Below are positions 8,838 through 17,893 of a DNA stretch of 64,000 nt, in pieces. Within the stretch, counting starts at the first letter, position 1. Each line of letters starts with the position of its first letter. The stretch spans positions 1-64,000 of the forward strand of contig NSJK01000001.1 in the NCBI GenBank assembly GCA_002632325.1, written 5' to 3'. The position numbers were made by a program, and so were the translations under genes. The notes under the pieces are model-generated. The model did not search any database and had not been told where the DNA came from. It was given only the letters and a program-made list of their open reading frames with translations. This stretch comes from Lysobacterales bacterium. GTDB lineage: Bacteria; Pseudomonadota; Gammaproteobacteria; Xanthomonadales; Rhodanobacteraceae.

Positions 8838-11800
8838 TCAGTCGGCGCAGAAGTCCTCGGGATGCAGATCGGCGGTGTTGGGGCAGCCGTCAAACGGCAC
8901 CGCCAAGGGGACCAGAGGCGTATTCCAGGGAGCCTGCCGGCGAACGCAGGTCGCCGGTGGGTGCAAAGGTTTGAATTGGCTGCTGGTCCCCGTCTTGAAA
9001 CCTGCTGGCAGGGTGAAACTGAAGCCCATGCATCCGCCGACCGGGCAGTCGGGTGGCGTCTGTGTCCATGAGCACACCGCGTCGTTTGCCGGATCCACAC
9101 CCACGCATTGCGTCCCGCTCAACTTGCAGAACGATGCAGGCTTGCAGTGTTCCTTGCGCGCCTGCGCAAATGATTGGAAGGACTCCTCCTGACCGAAATC
9201 CGCGGTGGCGATTCGAACCTCGACGATTCCCGACTCCGGATCGTTTGCATACCAGCCGGCAAAATGCGGCTTCAGACCCTGCACCGTGTGAAACGTCGGC
9301 GGATCGGTGCCGATTTCGACCTGGGTGAGCGTGATGCTGGCCGGATTGAAGTCGGTGTCCTTGCCGACGAAGAATCGGTAAGTCTGCTCGGTATTTTCGT
9401 CGGCGAAGATCAGGAATACGTGGTAGATCTGACCGGCCTTGAATTCGTTGACTGCACAGTCGGTCTTGTTGCCGTTGCGCGGGTTGCAGTTGTCGGCGAT
9501 CTGCGCCGCTTTGGAAACGGTGGTGTCGATGTAGTAAGTGCCGCCGTTGACCGTCAACGAGCTGCGCTGGCCGGTATCCTGACCCATCATGCGGATCGCG
9601 CGCGTCACGCCCTTGTCGGCATTGGGCATCTTGTCCTGGCGCAGCAACGGAACGCCGTAGCAGTTCTCATTGGTGCAGGCGCTGTTCCAGTCGCCGCTGT
9701 TGATCTGGCCCTTGACCGCACAAGTACGCGTGCGGGCGCAGTCGGGGTAGAGCGTGGTGGTCACGTAGTGGTACGGGCTGGTGCGCGAGGAGTTGGCCGA
9801 CTTGCATTCGGTGGAATCAATCGGGCCGGCGAAGAATTCGTCATTGTTGACCACCGTGGTGTTGACGAAGCCGGTGAGCGTGCCGTCGTTGTCGTTGAGT
9901 ACAGTCTGGCGATCGATGCTGGTGAAGCCATCGAAGGTCGTCTTGTTCCACACGCAGTATTCGTCGGCGAGTTTGTCGTAGTCGGTTTCGAGCGAGCCTT
10001 CCTTGAAGAACGGCGTGAGCACGAAATGCCGTGTCTCGACGTTCTCGAAGTACAGGTCCGCCGAATGGAATGCCGGCGGATAGTAAAAGCCGTTGGGTTG
10101 CTTCCAGCCGATTGCGGCATTGGGCATGAAGCAGGTGTTGTTGGTCTTGTCGCGCTGCAAGCCCGTGACAGTGCCGGCCAACCAGCGGCTTTGGCCGCCC
10201 GCGCTGGGACGACAGTCACCGACTTTGTTGGGTTTGTCGGTGAATGGGGTGCAGTCGTCGATCTTGCGATGGTGGATGTCCAGATACGCATTGGAAGCCT
10301 GGAAGGCCGGGCCGTCATAGACGCTGAACATTCGTTGGTACATGCCGAAATTGTCGACTTGATGGGTAATGCCTTCGTCCTTGGACAGGCAATAGTTGCC
10401 GGGACGGCTGCCATTGCTCATCGTTGCGCAGGCCAGCGCCGCCGGATTGAACGGCCCGCCATCGGAGGCAAACGGATTGTTCGGCTGGGTGGCGCCGATG
10501 AAGGCGGTCTTGCGTACCAGCGCCCAGTGGCCCGGCACCACGTCCGATTCGGTGTAGCCACCACCGGTCACCATCGTCAGGCCAGCCTGCTGCACATCGG
10601 TGATCACGCTGTCGGTGACGAGGAACCACTGTGGTCGCAACCAGATCGCCGCAAAGTTGAACGGCGCCCAGTTGAACGATGTGTTGTAGCCGGAAATCTC
10701 GGTGATCATGCAGTCACCGAGCGCGCCGGCACCGCAGCGTACGGGAGTCACGCTGCAATCATCGGCGGTGCAGCGGGTCGCAAAGCGACCACCGCCCGGA
10801 TCGAGCGATGGGTAGTAGCGCTCGTTGGGCATCGCGGGCGCGAGTGGATTGGGGATCGGATCGAGCTTGGGCATGCTCGGGTCGCCACCACGCTGCACCC
10901 CATGACAGGCGGCAGTGCCGGTGACGGTCTGGAACGAGGTCATTGCCGTCGAGCAGGAATTGCCATCAAAGGACTTGAGCGGCGTCATGCCAGCGCGGCC
11001 GAGCGAGCTTTGCATGGAGGCGTAGGAAGTCCACTTCATGTCCTTGGACATGCCGCTGTTGATGCCCGGCAGCAACCAGTAGCAGACGCCGCAGGTGCCG
11101 GCGCCGACGGCCATGTTGTCCTTGAAGTCGTTCCAGCCGTTCATGATCCAGAACACGGTGGGATGGTCGACATCCGACTTGAACGGCATCTGGTCGGCGT
11201 CGCTGTCGAGGGTGTTGGGGGCGGCCAGAATGCCGGGCACCTTGCGCGGATTCTGGACATTGTCGACTGCGGCGCGCGCGAACACGCCGAGGTTGGCGGT
11301 CAGCACATTGTCGATTTCGGTCCCTTCTTCGAGATAGAAGCCGTGCCCGATCGACTTGTAGCCGACATTGCGTTCCAGATGCACGTTGTGCGTGGCGTGC
11401 AGCACTACCCAGCGTGTCATCGATTCATTGATGCTCGAATCGCGCAGGAAGGTGCCATCGGGCATGCGCCGCGCGTGGTGGAAATGCACTGGGTAGCGGC
11501 CAATCGTGCCGCCTTGCCCCAACTGGCGGAATTCGACGCCCTGCAGCTTGAGTTCGCGCACGCCCTGACGGATCACGACATGACCACCGTTGTAGTAGTG
11601 AGTCGCCTCGGCGGGAAAGTCGTCGTCGCGTGTGTCGCCCGCGGAAACGATGCGGATCGAGCGGCTGAGCACGCCGACCGCGGCGCGCGTTTCCACCGCT
11701 TCAACATTGCTGCTGCGCGTGGGGCCGATTGTCAATGGCGTCTGGCCAAGCGAGGCGCGGATGCCGTTGTGGGCGAAGGCGACGGCGTCCTGAAGCGGAA

Positions 11801-12713
11801 TCGTGGTCGCGCATTGCACGTCGCTGGCGACCGTGAGGGTCTCGGAATGGCCGGGCAGGTAATCGGTGGCGGTGAGGACGATCTGGTCGCCGACCTTGAA
11901 CGACAGCGGGCGGTCGATCTTGATCGACGTCGCACCCTTGATCACCGAATCGGCCAGACGCACCCAGCTGCTGTTGCTGCTCGACGGAAAGGTCGGGCTG
12001 CATTCGCCGCCACTCGCATACGTCGCGCCCTTGCGTCCGTACAGTTGCACGGACGCGCCGTAGGAAATGCCGAGCACTTTGTCGCCGAAGTAACTCTCTC
12101 GACCTTGCCCGTCCTTGCCGCCTTCGAATTCGAGCGGCATGTACGCATAGAAATAGTCGGCGGCGATGCGCGGTTCCAGTGCGGCATTGGGATAGACGCT
12201 GGTGAGGCCGCTCGCCGCGATCGTCTGCGCCTGACTCGCCGGCTTCATGTGGCCGTCGGCCGCCAGGTTGGAATTCCATACCGCATCGGGAATTCCGCAA
12301 TGGCCTTGGGGATCGCTCTTGCAGATCACGCCGAGTGCGTTTGCGTTCGGGTTGCCCTGAATCCGGTTCTGGCCCCACAAGTGGATCACGAGTTCGCCGC
12401 CGGCGGTGCCGATCGGCGCTTGCGGTGTGCCGGCGCGCAGGGTGCCGCCATTCTCGACGAGGATGTTGTTGGCCCAGAAATCGATCTGGGCATCTTCGAA
12501 TTCGAGCGTGCCGCCGTCGATGACATGCACATCCTTGTACTTGTAGGTGCCGGCGCCGACACACACCGCCTTGTCGATCAGCAACTCATCGCCGCTGGAG
12601 GTTGGCGTGAGTGGCTCGCCGGTGCAGGCGGCGTGCGCGATCGACGCGAGCGGCAGGGCGAACAGCGCGGTGGTCAGGGCGAACCGGAAACTGCGGGTCT
12701 TGGTCTTGGTCAT
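8838..12713 (-). CDS. Large secreted G8-domain / CEMIP-TMEM2-like beta-helix protein
   Basis: A 1291-residue protein with a signal peptide (residues 1-28, ending SIAHA). Residues about 35-130 have the G8-domain look: repeated short strands with paired glycines (VIDGGTLEFEDAQIDFW, ILVENGGTLRAGT, then GGELVIHLWG). Residues about 395-470 carry two stretches very like the conserved core of animal CEMIP/TMEM2: GRYPVHFHHARRM and NVGYKSIGHGFYLEEGTEI. A right-handed beta-helix is expected around them. The C-terminal half is rich in cysteines and ends in PEDFCAD. Animal relatives bind or degrade hyaluronan; for bacterial members the substrate is unknown, so a polysaccharide-binding or degrading role is inference. 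The ATG at 12713 is ten bases past the stop of the barrel gene, so the two form an operon. Confidence 0.8.
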   Translation of the reverse strand: MTKTKTRSFRFALTTALFALPLASIAHAACTGEPLTPTSSGDELLIDKAVCVGAGTYKYKDVHVIDGGTLEFEDAQIDFWANNILVENGGTLRAGTPQAPIGTAGGELVIHLWGQNRIQGNPNANALGVICKSDPQGHCGIPDAVWNSNLAADGHMKPASQAQTIAASGLTSVYPNAALEPRIAADYFYAYMPLEFEGGKDGQGRESYFGDKVLGISYGASVQLYGRKGATYASGGECSPTFPSSSNSSWVRLADSVIKGATSIKIDRPLSFKVGDQIVLTATDYLPGHSETLTVASDVQCATTIPLQDAVAFAHNGIRASLGQTPLTIGPTRSSNVEAVETRAAVGVLSRSIRIVSAGDTRDDDFPAEATHYYNGGHVVIRQGVRELKLQGVEFRQLGQGGTIGRYPVHFHHARRMPDGTFLRDSSINESMTRWVVLHATHNVHLERNVGYKSIGHGFYLEEGTEIDNVLTANLGVFARAAVDNVQNPRKVPGILAAPNTLDSDADQMPFKSDVDHPTVFWIMNGWNDFKDNMAVGAGTCGVCYWLLPGINSGMSKDMKWTSYASMQSSLGRAGMTPLKSFDGNSCSTAMTSFQTVTGTAACHGVQRGGDPSMPKLDPIPNPLAPAMPNERYYPSLDPGGGRFATRCTADDCSVTPVRCGAGALGDCMITEISGYNTSFNWAPFNFAAIWLRPQWFLVTDSVITDVQQAGLTMVTGGGYTESDVVPGHWALVRKTAFIGATQPNNPFASDGGPFNPAALACATMSNGSRPGNYCLSKDEGITHQVDNFGMYQRMFSVYDGPAFQASNAYLDIHHRKIDDCTPFTDKPNKVGDCRPSAGGQSRWLAGTVTGLQRDKTNNTCFMPNAAIGWKQPNGFYYPPAFHSADLYFENVETRHFVLTPFFKEGSLETDYDKLADEYCVWNKTTFDGFTSIDRQTVLNDNDGTLTGFVNTTVVNNDEFFAGPIDSTECKSANSSRTSPYHYVTTTLYPDCARTRTCAVKGQINSGDWNSACTNENCYGVPLLRQDKMPNADKGVTRAIRMMGQDTGQRSSLTVNGGTYYIDTTVSKAAQIADNCNPRNGNKTDCAVNEFKAGQIYHVFLIFADENTEQTYRFFVGKDTDFNPASITLTQVEIGTDPPTFHTVQGLKPHFAGWYANDPESGIVEVRIATADFGQEESFQSFAQARKEHCKPASFCKLSGTQCVGVDPANDAVCSWTQTPPDCPVGGCMGFSFTLPAGFKTGTSSQFKPLHPPATCVRRQAPWNTPLVPLAVPFDGCPNTADLHPEDFCAD

Positions 12714-12723
12714 GGCGGCCAGC

Positions 12724-13857
12724 CTAGAAAGTCAGAGTGATGCCGGCGTGGATGCCGTGCACGAAGTAGTTGGAGTTCTGGAATGCGAACGCAGGTTGCG
12801 CTCCGGCGACCGGTTGCGGCATCGGGACCTCGGTGTAGGAGGTGCTCTGGCCGGTGTCGATGCGACGGTTGACCTGCGGTCCCGGGCGCACGATGCGCGT
12901 GGCATACAGCGCCGAATAGCCGATCTGCGCTGACAGGAACTCGTTGAAGTGGTAACCGAATTCGAGCTTCGCCTGTGGCATCACGCCGAAGGTGTTGCGG
13001 CGATGGTGGCCGATGTTGCTTGGCAAGGCGAAGTAGCCACCGGGGAATTGTTCGACCGTCTCGAACTCGGTGTAGTCGTCGGTATGCAACACGCCATCGA
13101 TGATGACCTGCTGGTGGAGCCGACCGACCGCGAGCTTGAAGTCGGCGCTGCCGAAAAAGCCATTGTGCTCGGCTCGCGCGCGCAAGCCAACTTGCAGACC
13201 ATGGAAGCGGTTGCGCGTGGCGAATCGATCGTGGGTTTCCCAAACGTCGGATCCCCATTCGGGCAGCAGCGGACTGGCGGTATCGAGCGTCATCGACTCG
13301 GAGAGATCGAGGACGGCGACACCGACCAGCGCATCGAGCGCGAACGCGCGGCTCAGCGGCAACTGCCAGCGGTAGTCGAGCTCGGCGCCGCGCAGGCGTT
13401 CGCTGCTGCGCAGACTTGCCGCGCCGCTGTAGAGGCCCGGCACGGAGAAATCGGTCGCGGTTTCGTGTCCGGTTTGCGGGTCGATGTAGGGAATGTAGAG
13501 ATGCAGCGAGCCCGGCGATGCGTCCGAGGCCATGCCTGCGGCGTAACTGCCGCGTTCAAGCCCGAATGCCGAGAATTCCAGTGCGCTTGCATCGGAGAGT
13601 GCTCGACTCACGCCCAAACGCGCACCTCCACGCATGCCCAATTCGGCAGCGCCCGGTCCAAACACGATCTGCGTTCCCGCCTCTCCGAGCGTGCCGGTCG
13701 ATATGAATGGAATACCGAGCGGACTGCCACGGCTCTCCCACGACAGCGCGTCGAGCGAGAAGGACCAGTCGGCTGTGGAAGTGGCAGGAGCCGCCGAGGG
13801 CGATGCCGAAAACGCGCAGCCAGCGAGCAAGGCAAGATTCAAAACACAACGACGCAT
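12724..13857 (-). CDS. BBP7-family outer-membrane beta-barrel protein
   Basis: A 377-residue protein with a signal peptide (residues 1-23, LALLAGCAFSASPSAA). It then shows regularly spaced amphipathic strands with alternating aromatic and polar residues. KLEFGYHFNEFLSAQIGYSA and YATRIVRPGPQVNRRID match the C-terminal signature of the BBP7 outer-membrane family, first described in planctomycetes. The protein ends in aromatic-hydrophobic HAGITLTF, the usual barrel-assembly signal. The ATG at 13857 excludes a long, Arg-rich frame extension that is shadow of the divergent region. Ten bases downstream begins the G8-domain gene. The barrel may therefore anchor, secrete or accompany that protein; this is inferred from position only. 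Confidence 0.82.
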   Translation of the reverse strand: MRRCVLNLALLAGCAFSASPSAAPATSTADWSFSLDALSWESRGSPLGIPFISTGTLGEAGTQIVFGPGAAELGMRGGARLGVSRALSDASALEFSAFGLERGSYAAGMASDASPGSLHLYIPYIDPQTGHETATDFSVPGLYSGAASLRSSERLRGAELDYRWQLPLSRAFALDALVGVAVLDLSESMTLDTASPLLPEWGSDVWETHDRFATRNRFHGLQVGLRARAEHNGFFGSADFKLAVGRLHQQVIIDGVLHTDDYTEFETVEQFPGGYFALPSNIGHHRRNTFGVMPQAKLEFGYHFNEFLSAQIGYSALYATRIVRPGPQVNRRIDTGQSTSYTEVPMPQPVAGAQPAFAFQNSNYFVHGIHAGITLTF

Positions 13858-14177
13858 GCGGCCCCCTGATTCTTGTCGACAGTCCATCGCATGCCTGCGC
13901 CAGACAGGCATCTTGCACACGACCCGATCGGGGCACGCGTTGCGACCTTGGTGGCCGACAGGTATGGCGGCAGGCGGGCGGGGCATCGAAGGACGCCCTG
14001 CGCGACGCATGCCTGAACCCCTGAATGCGATCGTCGCGATGGTGTGCCTGATTGTGCGCCGCATTCGCAATTGCCTGCAACCGCGCTCGCAGCCCCAAGG
14101 TGGCCCATGGCTTTCGTCATGCGGTTTCTGCGTGGCGATGTTGTACCTTTGCGGGTTCCAGAATCCCGGGAGTAGCC
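13858..14177. other. Non-coding divergent region between the barrel gene and the M3 peptidase gene
   Basis: 320 bases separate two divergent starts, so both promoters should lie here. I see no repeat, RNA or convincing small gene. TTGTACCTTT close before 14178 is A/T-richer than its surroundings and might hold the -10 of the peptidase gene, but no clear -35 partner is visible. Confidence 0.5.
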
Positions 14178-16388
14178 ATGAAACACCCCCTTGCACTGGC
14201 GCTGGCGACGGCGCTGACCACGTTGGCGCTTGGCGCCTGTCATGCGCCAACCAAGCCCGATGCGCAGGCCACCGTTGCGCCGGCGGCCAAGCCGGTGCCG
14301 GCCACCAATCCGCTGCTCACGCCCAGCCCGCTGCCGCTGCAGTACCCGCAGTTCGACAAGATCGCCGACACCGATTTCGGCCCTGCCTTCGATGTCGGCA
14401 TGGCCGAGCAGCTCAAGGAAGTCGAGGCGATCACCGGCAATCCGCAGGCGCCGAGCTTCGACAACACCATCGTCGCGATGGAGAAGAGCGGACAGACGCT
14501 GCGCCGCGCGACCGGTCTGTTCTACAACCTCGCCGGCGCCGACACCAACGATGCACGCAAGAAGATCCAGGTCGAGTATTCGCCGAAGTTTGCCGCGCAT
14601 CGCGATGCGATCTTCCTCAACCCCAAGCTGTTCGCGCGCGTGCAGTCGCTTTACGAGCAGCGTGCGCAACTGGGTCTTGATCCCGAAGGCTTGCGTCTGG
14701 TCGAGCGCTACTACGACGACTTCGTGCGCGATGGTGCCAAGCTCTCGGATACCGACAAGGCGCGCCTCAAGCAGATCAATGGCGAACTCGCCTCGCTGGG
14801 CACACAGTTCGGCCAGAACGTGCTCGCCGAGGTCAATGATTCGGCGATCATCGTCGACACGCGCGAGGAGCTCGCGGGCCTGCCCGAGGATGCGATCGCG
14901 GCGGCTGCCGAGGCGGCCAAGGCGCGCAAGCTCGAAGGCAAATACGTGCTCGCGCTGCAAAACACCACCGGTCAGCCGCCCGAAACTTACCTGTCCAACC
15001 GCGCGCTGCGTCAGCGCATCCACGAGACTTCGGTCGCCCGTGGCAGTCGCGGCAATGCCTGGGACAACACCGCAATCGTTTCGCAGATCATGAAGCTGCG
15101 CGTCGAACGTGCGCAGATGCTCGGCTACCCGACCTATGCGGCCTACAGCCTTGCCAACCAGACTGCCAAGTCCACCGAGGCGGTCAACAAGATGCTCGGG
15201 CAACTGGCGCCGCCTGCGGTCGCCAATGCCAAGCTCGAAGCGGCGGATCTGCAGAAGGTCATCAATGCCGAGCAGAAGGCCAAGGGCCAGCCGAGCTTCA
15301 AGCTGCAACCCTGGGATTGGGCGTACTACTCGGAGAAGGTGCGGCAGAAGAAATTCGCCTTCGACGAATCGCAGATCAAGCCCTATCTCGAAGCCAAGAG
15401 CGTGCTCGAGAACGGCGTGTTCCACGCGGCCGGCCAGCTCTACGGTCTCAAGTTCAAGCAGCGTACCGATCTGCCGGTCTATCAGCCCGACGTGCTCGTC
15501 TATGACGTGTTCAACGAGGACGGCACCCAGCTCGCGATCTTCCTCGAGGACATGTATGCGCGACCGAGCAAGCGCGGCGGCGCATGGATGAATGCCTACG
15601 TGAGCCAGAACAAGCTGCTGGGCACGATGCCGGTGGTCGCCAATCACCTCAACATTCCCAAGCCGCCGGCGGGCCAGCCCACCTTGATGACCTGGGATGA
15701 GACGCGCACGATGTTCCACGAGTTCGGTCACGCTCTGCACGGCATGTTCTCGAACGTGACCTATCCGTATTTCGCCGGCACCGGCGTGCCGCGCGACTTC
15801 GTCGAGTTCCCCTCGCAGGTCAACGAAATGTGGGCCGATTGGCCGAGCGTGCTCGCCAACTACGCCAGACACTATCAAAGCGGCGAGCCGATGCCCAAGG
15901 CATTGCTCGACAAGGTGATGGCGGCGGCGCGTTTCAACGAGGGCTTCCGCACCACTGAATATCTCGGCGCGGCGATGCTCGACCAGAACTGGCATCAGAT
16001 CGACAGCATCGACAAGGTGCCTGCGGCCGACGGCGTGATGGCTTTCGAAACCGCCGCGCTCAAGGGCGATGGCATCTACTATCCGCCGGTGCCGCCGCGT
16101 TACCGCACGCCGTATTTCAGCCACATCATGAGCGGCTATGCCGCCGGCTACTACTCCTACATCTGGTCGGAAGTGCTCGACGCCGACACGGTGGCCTGGA
16201 TCAAGGCGCATGGTGGACTCACGCGCGCCAACGGCGACCGCTTCCGCGACACCCTGCTTTCGCGCGGCGGCAGCAAGGACGCGATGCAGTTGTTCCGCGA
16301 CTTCACCGGCCACGATCCCGACATCAAGCCGCTGCTCGAGCGCCGCGGCCTGCGGGTGGCGCCGGCCAAGGGCGGCAAGGCCAGGTGA
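14178..16388 (+). CDS. dcp: M3-family zinc dipeptidyl carboxypeptidase, lipoprotein
   Basis: A 736-residue protein of the thimet oligopeptidase (M3) family. The zinc site HEFGHALHGMF is near residue 513, followed by the glutamate-bearing ...FVEFPSQVNEMW. It matches Dcp in length and in the C-terminal region (YYSYIWSEVLDADTVAWI). Unlike cytoplasmic M3 enzymes it starts with a lipoprotein signal: LTTLALGAC, with the lipobox Cys near residue 21. It is therefore expected to be membrane-anchored in the periplasm, cutting dipeptides from peptide C termini. The ATG at 14178 is chosen because it begins this signal. It is a single-gene unit ending at a hairpin shared with the convergent gene. Confidence 0.92.
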   Translation: MKHPLALALATALTTLALGACHAPTKPDAQATVAPAAKPVPATNPLLTPSPLPLQYPQFDKIADTDFGPAFDVGMAEQLKEVEAITGNPQAPSFDNTIVAMEKSGQTLRRATGLFYNLAGADTNDARKKIQVEYSPKFAAHRDAIFLNPKLFARVQSLYEQRAQLGLDPEGLRLVERYYDDFVRDGAKLSDTDKARLKQINGELASLGTQFGQNVLAEVNDSAIIVDTREELAGLPEDAIAAAAEAAKARKLEGKYVLALQNTTGQPPETYLSNRALRQRIHETSVARGSRGNAWDNTAIVSQIMKLRVERAQMLGYPTYAAYSLANQTAKSTEAVNKMLGQLAPPAVANAKLEAADLQKVINAEQKAKGQPSFKLQPWDWAYYSEKVRQKKFAFDESQIKPYLEAKSVLENGVFHAAGQLYGLKFKQRTDLPVYQPDVLVYDVFNEDGTQLAIFLEDMYARPSKRGGAWMNAYVSQNKLLGTMPVVANHLNIPKPPAGQPTLMTWDETRTMFHEFGHALHGMFSNVTYPYFAGTGVPRDFVEFPSQVNEMWADWPSVLANYARHYQSGEPMPKALLDKVMAAARFNEGFRTTEYLGAAMLDQNWHQIDSIDKVPAADGVMAFETAALKGDGIYYPPVPPRYRTPYFSHIMSGYAAGYYSYIWSEVLDADTVAWIKAHGGLTRANGDRFRDTLLSRGGSKDAMQLFRDFTGHDPDIKPLLERRGLRVAPAKGGKAR

Positions 16389-16401
16389 TCGCGTTCACGA
16401 G

Positions 16402-16433
16402 GTGGCGCCCGCAAGGCTTGCGGGCGTCGCCAC
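16402..16433. terminator. Hairpin between convergent genes
   Basis: GTGGCG-CCCGCAA and TTGCGGG-(CGT)-CGCCAC pair to form a GC-rich stem with a three-base bulge, 13 bases past the dcp stop and 12 bases before the convergent gene's stop. There is no T-run, so it could be a bidirectional hairpin or a factor-dependent stop. Confidence 0.5.
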
Positions 16434-16444
16434 GTGGCAAGGGT

Positions 16445-17887
16445 TCATTCGGGCATCTCGACTCGCGTGCTTGAGTCGGAAGCCGTATCGGACTTGCGCG
16501 CATAAGGCGGCGCATGCGCGCGTGGTGCGTGCGTCGTCACCCGCCAGCCCAGCTGCCTCAGCTCGCGCAGCGCCATCACGCTCGCATCGCCATCAATGAG
16601 CACGCTGCGTTGCCCTTCGCGCAGTGCAGGCTGGGTGAAGAATCGAGCGGCCTGTACGGTCCAGCTCAATCGATCGACCGCGAGTGGCAGCACGATCTCG
16701 CCATCACGCGTGCGCCAGGCGAATCCGGCGCCGATCGTGAGCAACTGGCCGCCGCGCGCGCGTGCGCCGAGATGGCTTGCGATCAGGCCGAGACCGTTGG
16801 CGAGGAAGCGTGCTTCGAGTTCGCCCTGCGCGGTCATCGCCAATTCGAGAAAAAGATCGCAACCCGACTCGGGCTGCAGCGTCTGCAAATGATCGACGAG
16901 TGCGGTCTGCAGGGTCGGCGTGAACGCGCCACGGCGCAGGAACTGGCGGATCAGGAACTCATCGCGGCATACCGATTGCAGACGCTGCGCATTGCGTGCG
17001 CGCAGGTCATCGGGTGACAGCCGCCAGACGACCTCGTCGATGCGGCCGCCTTGGGCGAGTACCTGCGCGCCGACGCCGCCTACGGCATCGAGCGCCTTGC
17101 CGGCGCTGAAATTGCCGGCGCTGCCGATCCAGGCGAGCGAGCTCAGACGCTCCTGCACCAATGGATTGCCCGAGTACGGATCGATCCCCAGGCGCCGCGC
17201 AAGGTCGCGTTTGACCGTGTTGTATTTGAGCTCGCGCTTGACCCAGCGTTCGCCCTCGCGACTGATGCGCGTGAGCCAGGTCTTGCGCTGGCGTGGCGGC
17301 GCATCGCTGTCGTCGCCGTGGCGTGCTTCGGTCATCGGACCGGCGCTCGCTTGCCAGGGATTGCCGCTGCTGCCGAGCCGACGCGCGGCATGGTCGGACA
17401 AACTCTGCGCCTGATCGCCGTAGCGCACGAGCTTGTCGCGCAGGAAGCGCGCCACGCCGAGCGGAACGCCAGTAACGGTGTCGATCGGATGCAGGGCGAT
17501 GTTGGCGAGCGAATGTGCGGTCTGCAGCAGTCGATCGCTGGCGGCGTCGATGAATGCCTGTGAGTGGGTGGCGGCATCGAGCAATTCGAGTGCGGGCAGT
17601 TCGGCTTCCCGTTCGGCGAGGATTTCCACGCTCGGCGCCTGCATCGGGCCGAGCCGCGTATCGAGACGGAAGTGCGCCATGTAGCCGCGCAGTTCGACAT
17701 GCGCATCGACGTTGAAGCCCGGCCCCGAAAGCAGCGCAGGCTCAATCAGACTCGCCGCGTCGATTACCGGTTCGAGTTCGGTTTCTGGCTCGGTGGCCAG
17801 CGCATGAGGTCGTGCCCACAGCAACACCGCGAGCAGCAGGACGCGCAAGGCCGATGCGGTGCGCAACGGGAGAGTCGGGCAGTTCAT
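16445..17887 (-). CDS. Secreted hypothetical protein, fourth gene of the dnaE-accA operon
   Basis: A 480-residue protein with a signal peptide (residues 1-31, LLLAVLLWARPHALA). It has no further membrane helix and no motif I recognise. A helical, Ala/Leu-rich body contains YSGNPLVQERLSSLAWIGSA and a conserved-looking GGVGAQVLAQGG; the last 30 residues are Ser/Pro-rich and low in complexity. The start lies six bases after the acyltransferase stop, so it is part of the same transcript as dnaE, accA and the acyltransferase. A cell-envelope role is suggested only by the signal peptide and the acyltransferase neighbour. Confidence 0.75.
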   Translation of the reverse strand: MNCPTLPLRTASALRVLLLAVLLWARPHALATEPETELEPVIDAASLIEPALLSGPGFNVDAHVELRGYMAHFRLDTRLGPMQAPSVEILAEREAELPALELLDAATHSQAFIDAASDRLLQTAHSLANIALHPIDTVTGVPLGVARFLRDKLVRYGDQAQSLSDHAARRLGSSGNPWQASAGPMTEARHGDDSDAPPRQRKTWLTRISREGERWVKRELKYNTVKRDLARRLGIDPYSGNPLVQERLSSLAWIGSAGNFSAGKALDAVGGVGAQVLAQGGRIDEVVWRLSPDDLRARNAQRLQSVCRDEFLIRQFLRRGAFTPTLQTALVDHLQTLQPESGCDLFLELAMTAQGELEARFLANGLGLIASHLGARARGGQLLTIGAGFAWRTRDGEIVLPLAVDRLSWTVQAARFFTQPALREGQRSVLIDGDASVMALRELRQLGWRVTTHAPRAHAPPYARKSDTASDSSTRVEMPE

Positions 17888-17893
17888 GCAACT

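Noticed and set aside
9174..12740. A 1188-codon open frame on the plus strand opposite the G8 protein gene
   Set aside because: It mirrors the codon pattern of the minus-strand gene, lacks any domain text, and consists of Arg/Ala/Val-rich sequence typical of antisense frames in high-GC DNA.
13839..16313. An 824-codon minus-strand frame opposite the M3 peptidase gene
   Set aside because: Antisense shadow; the plus strand holds the zinc motif and signal peptide.
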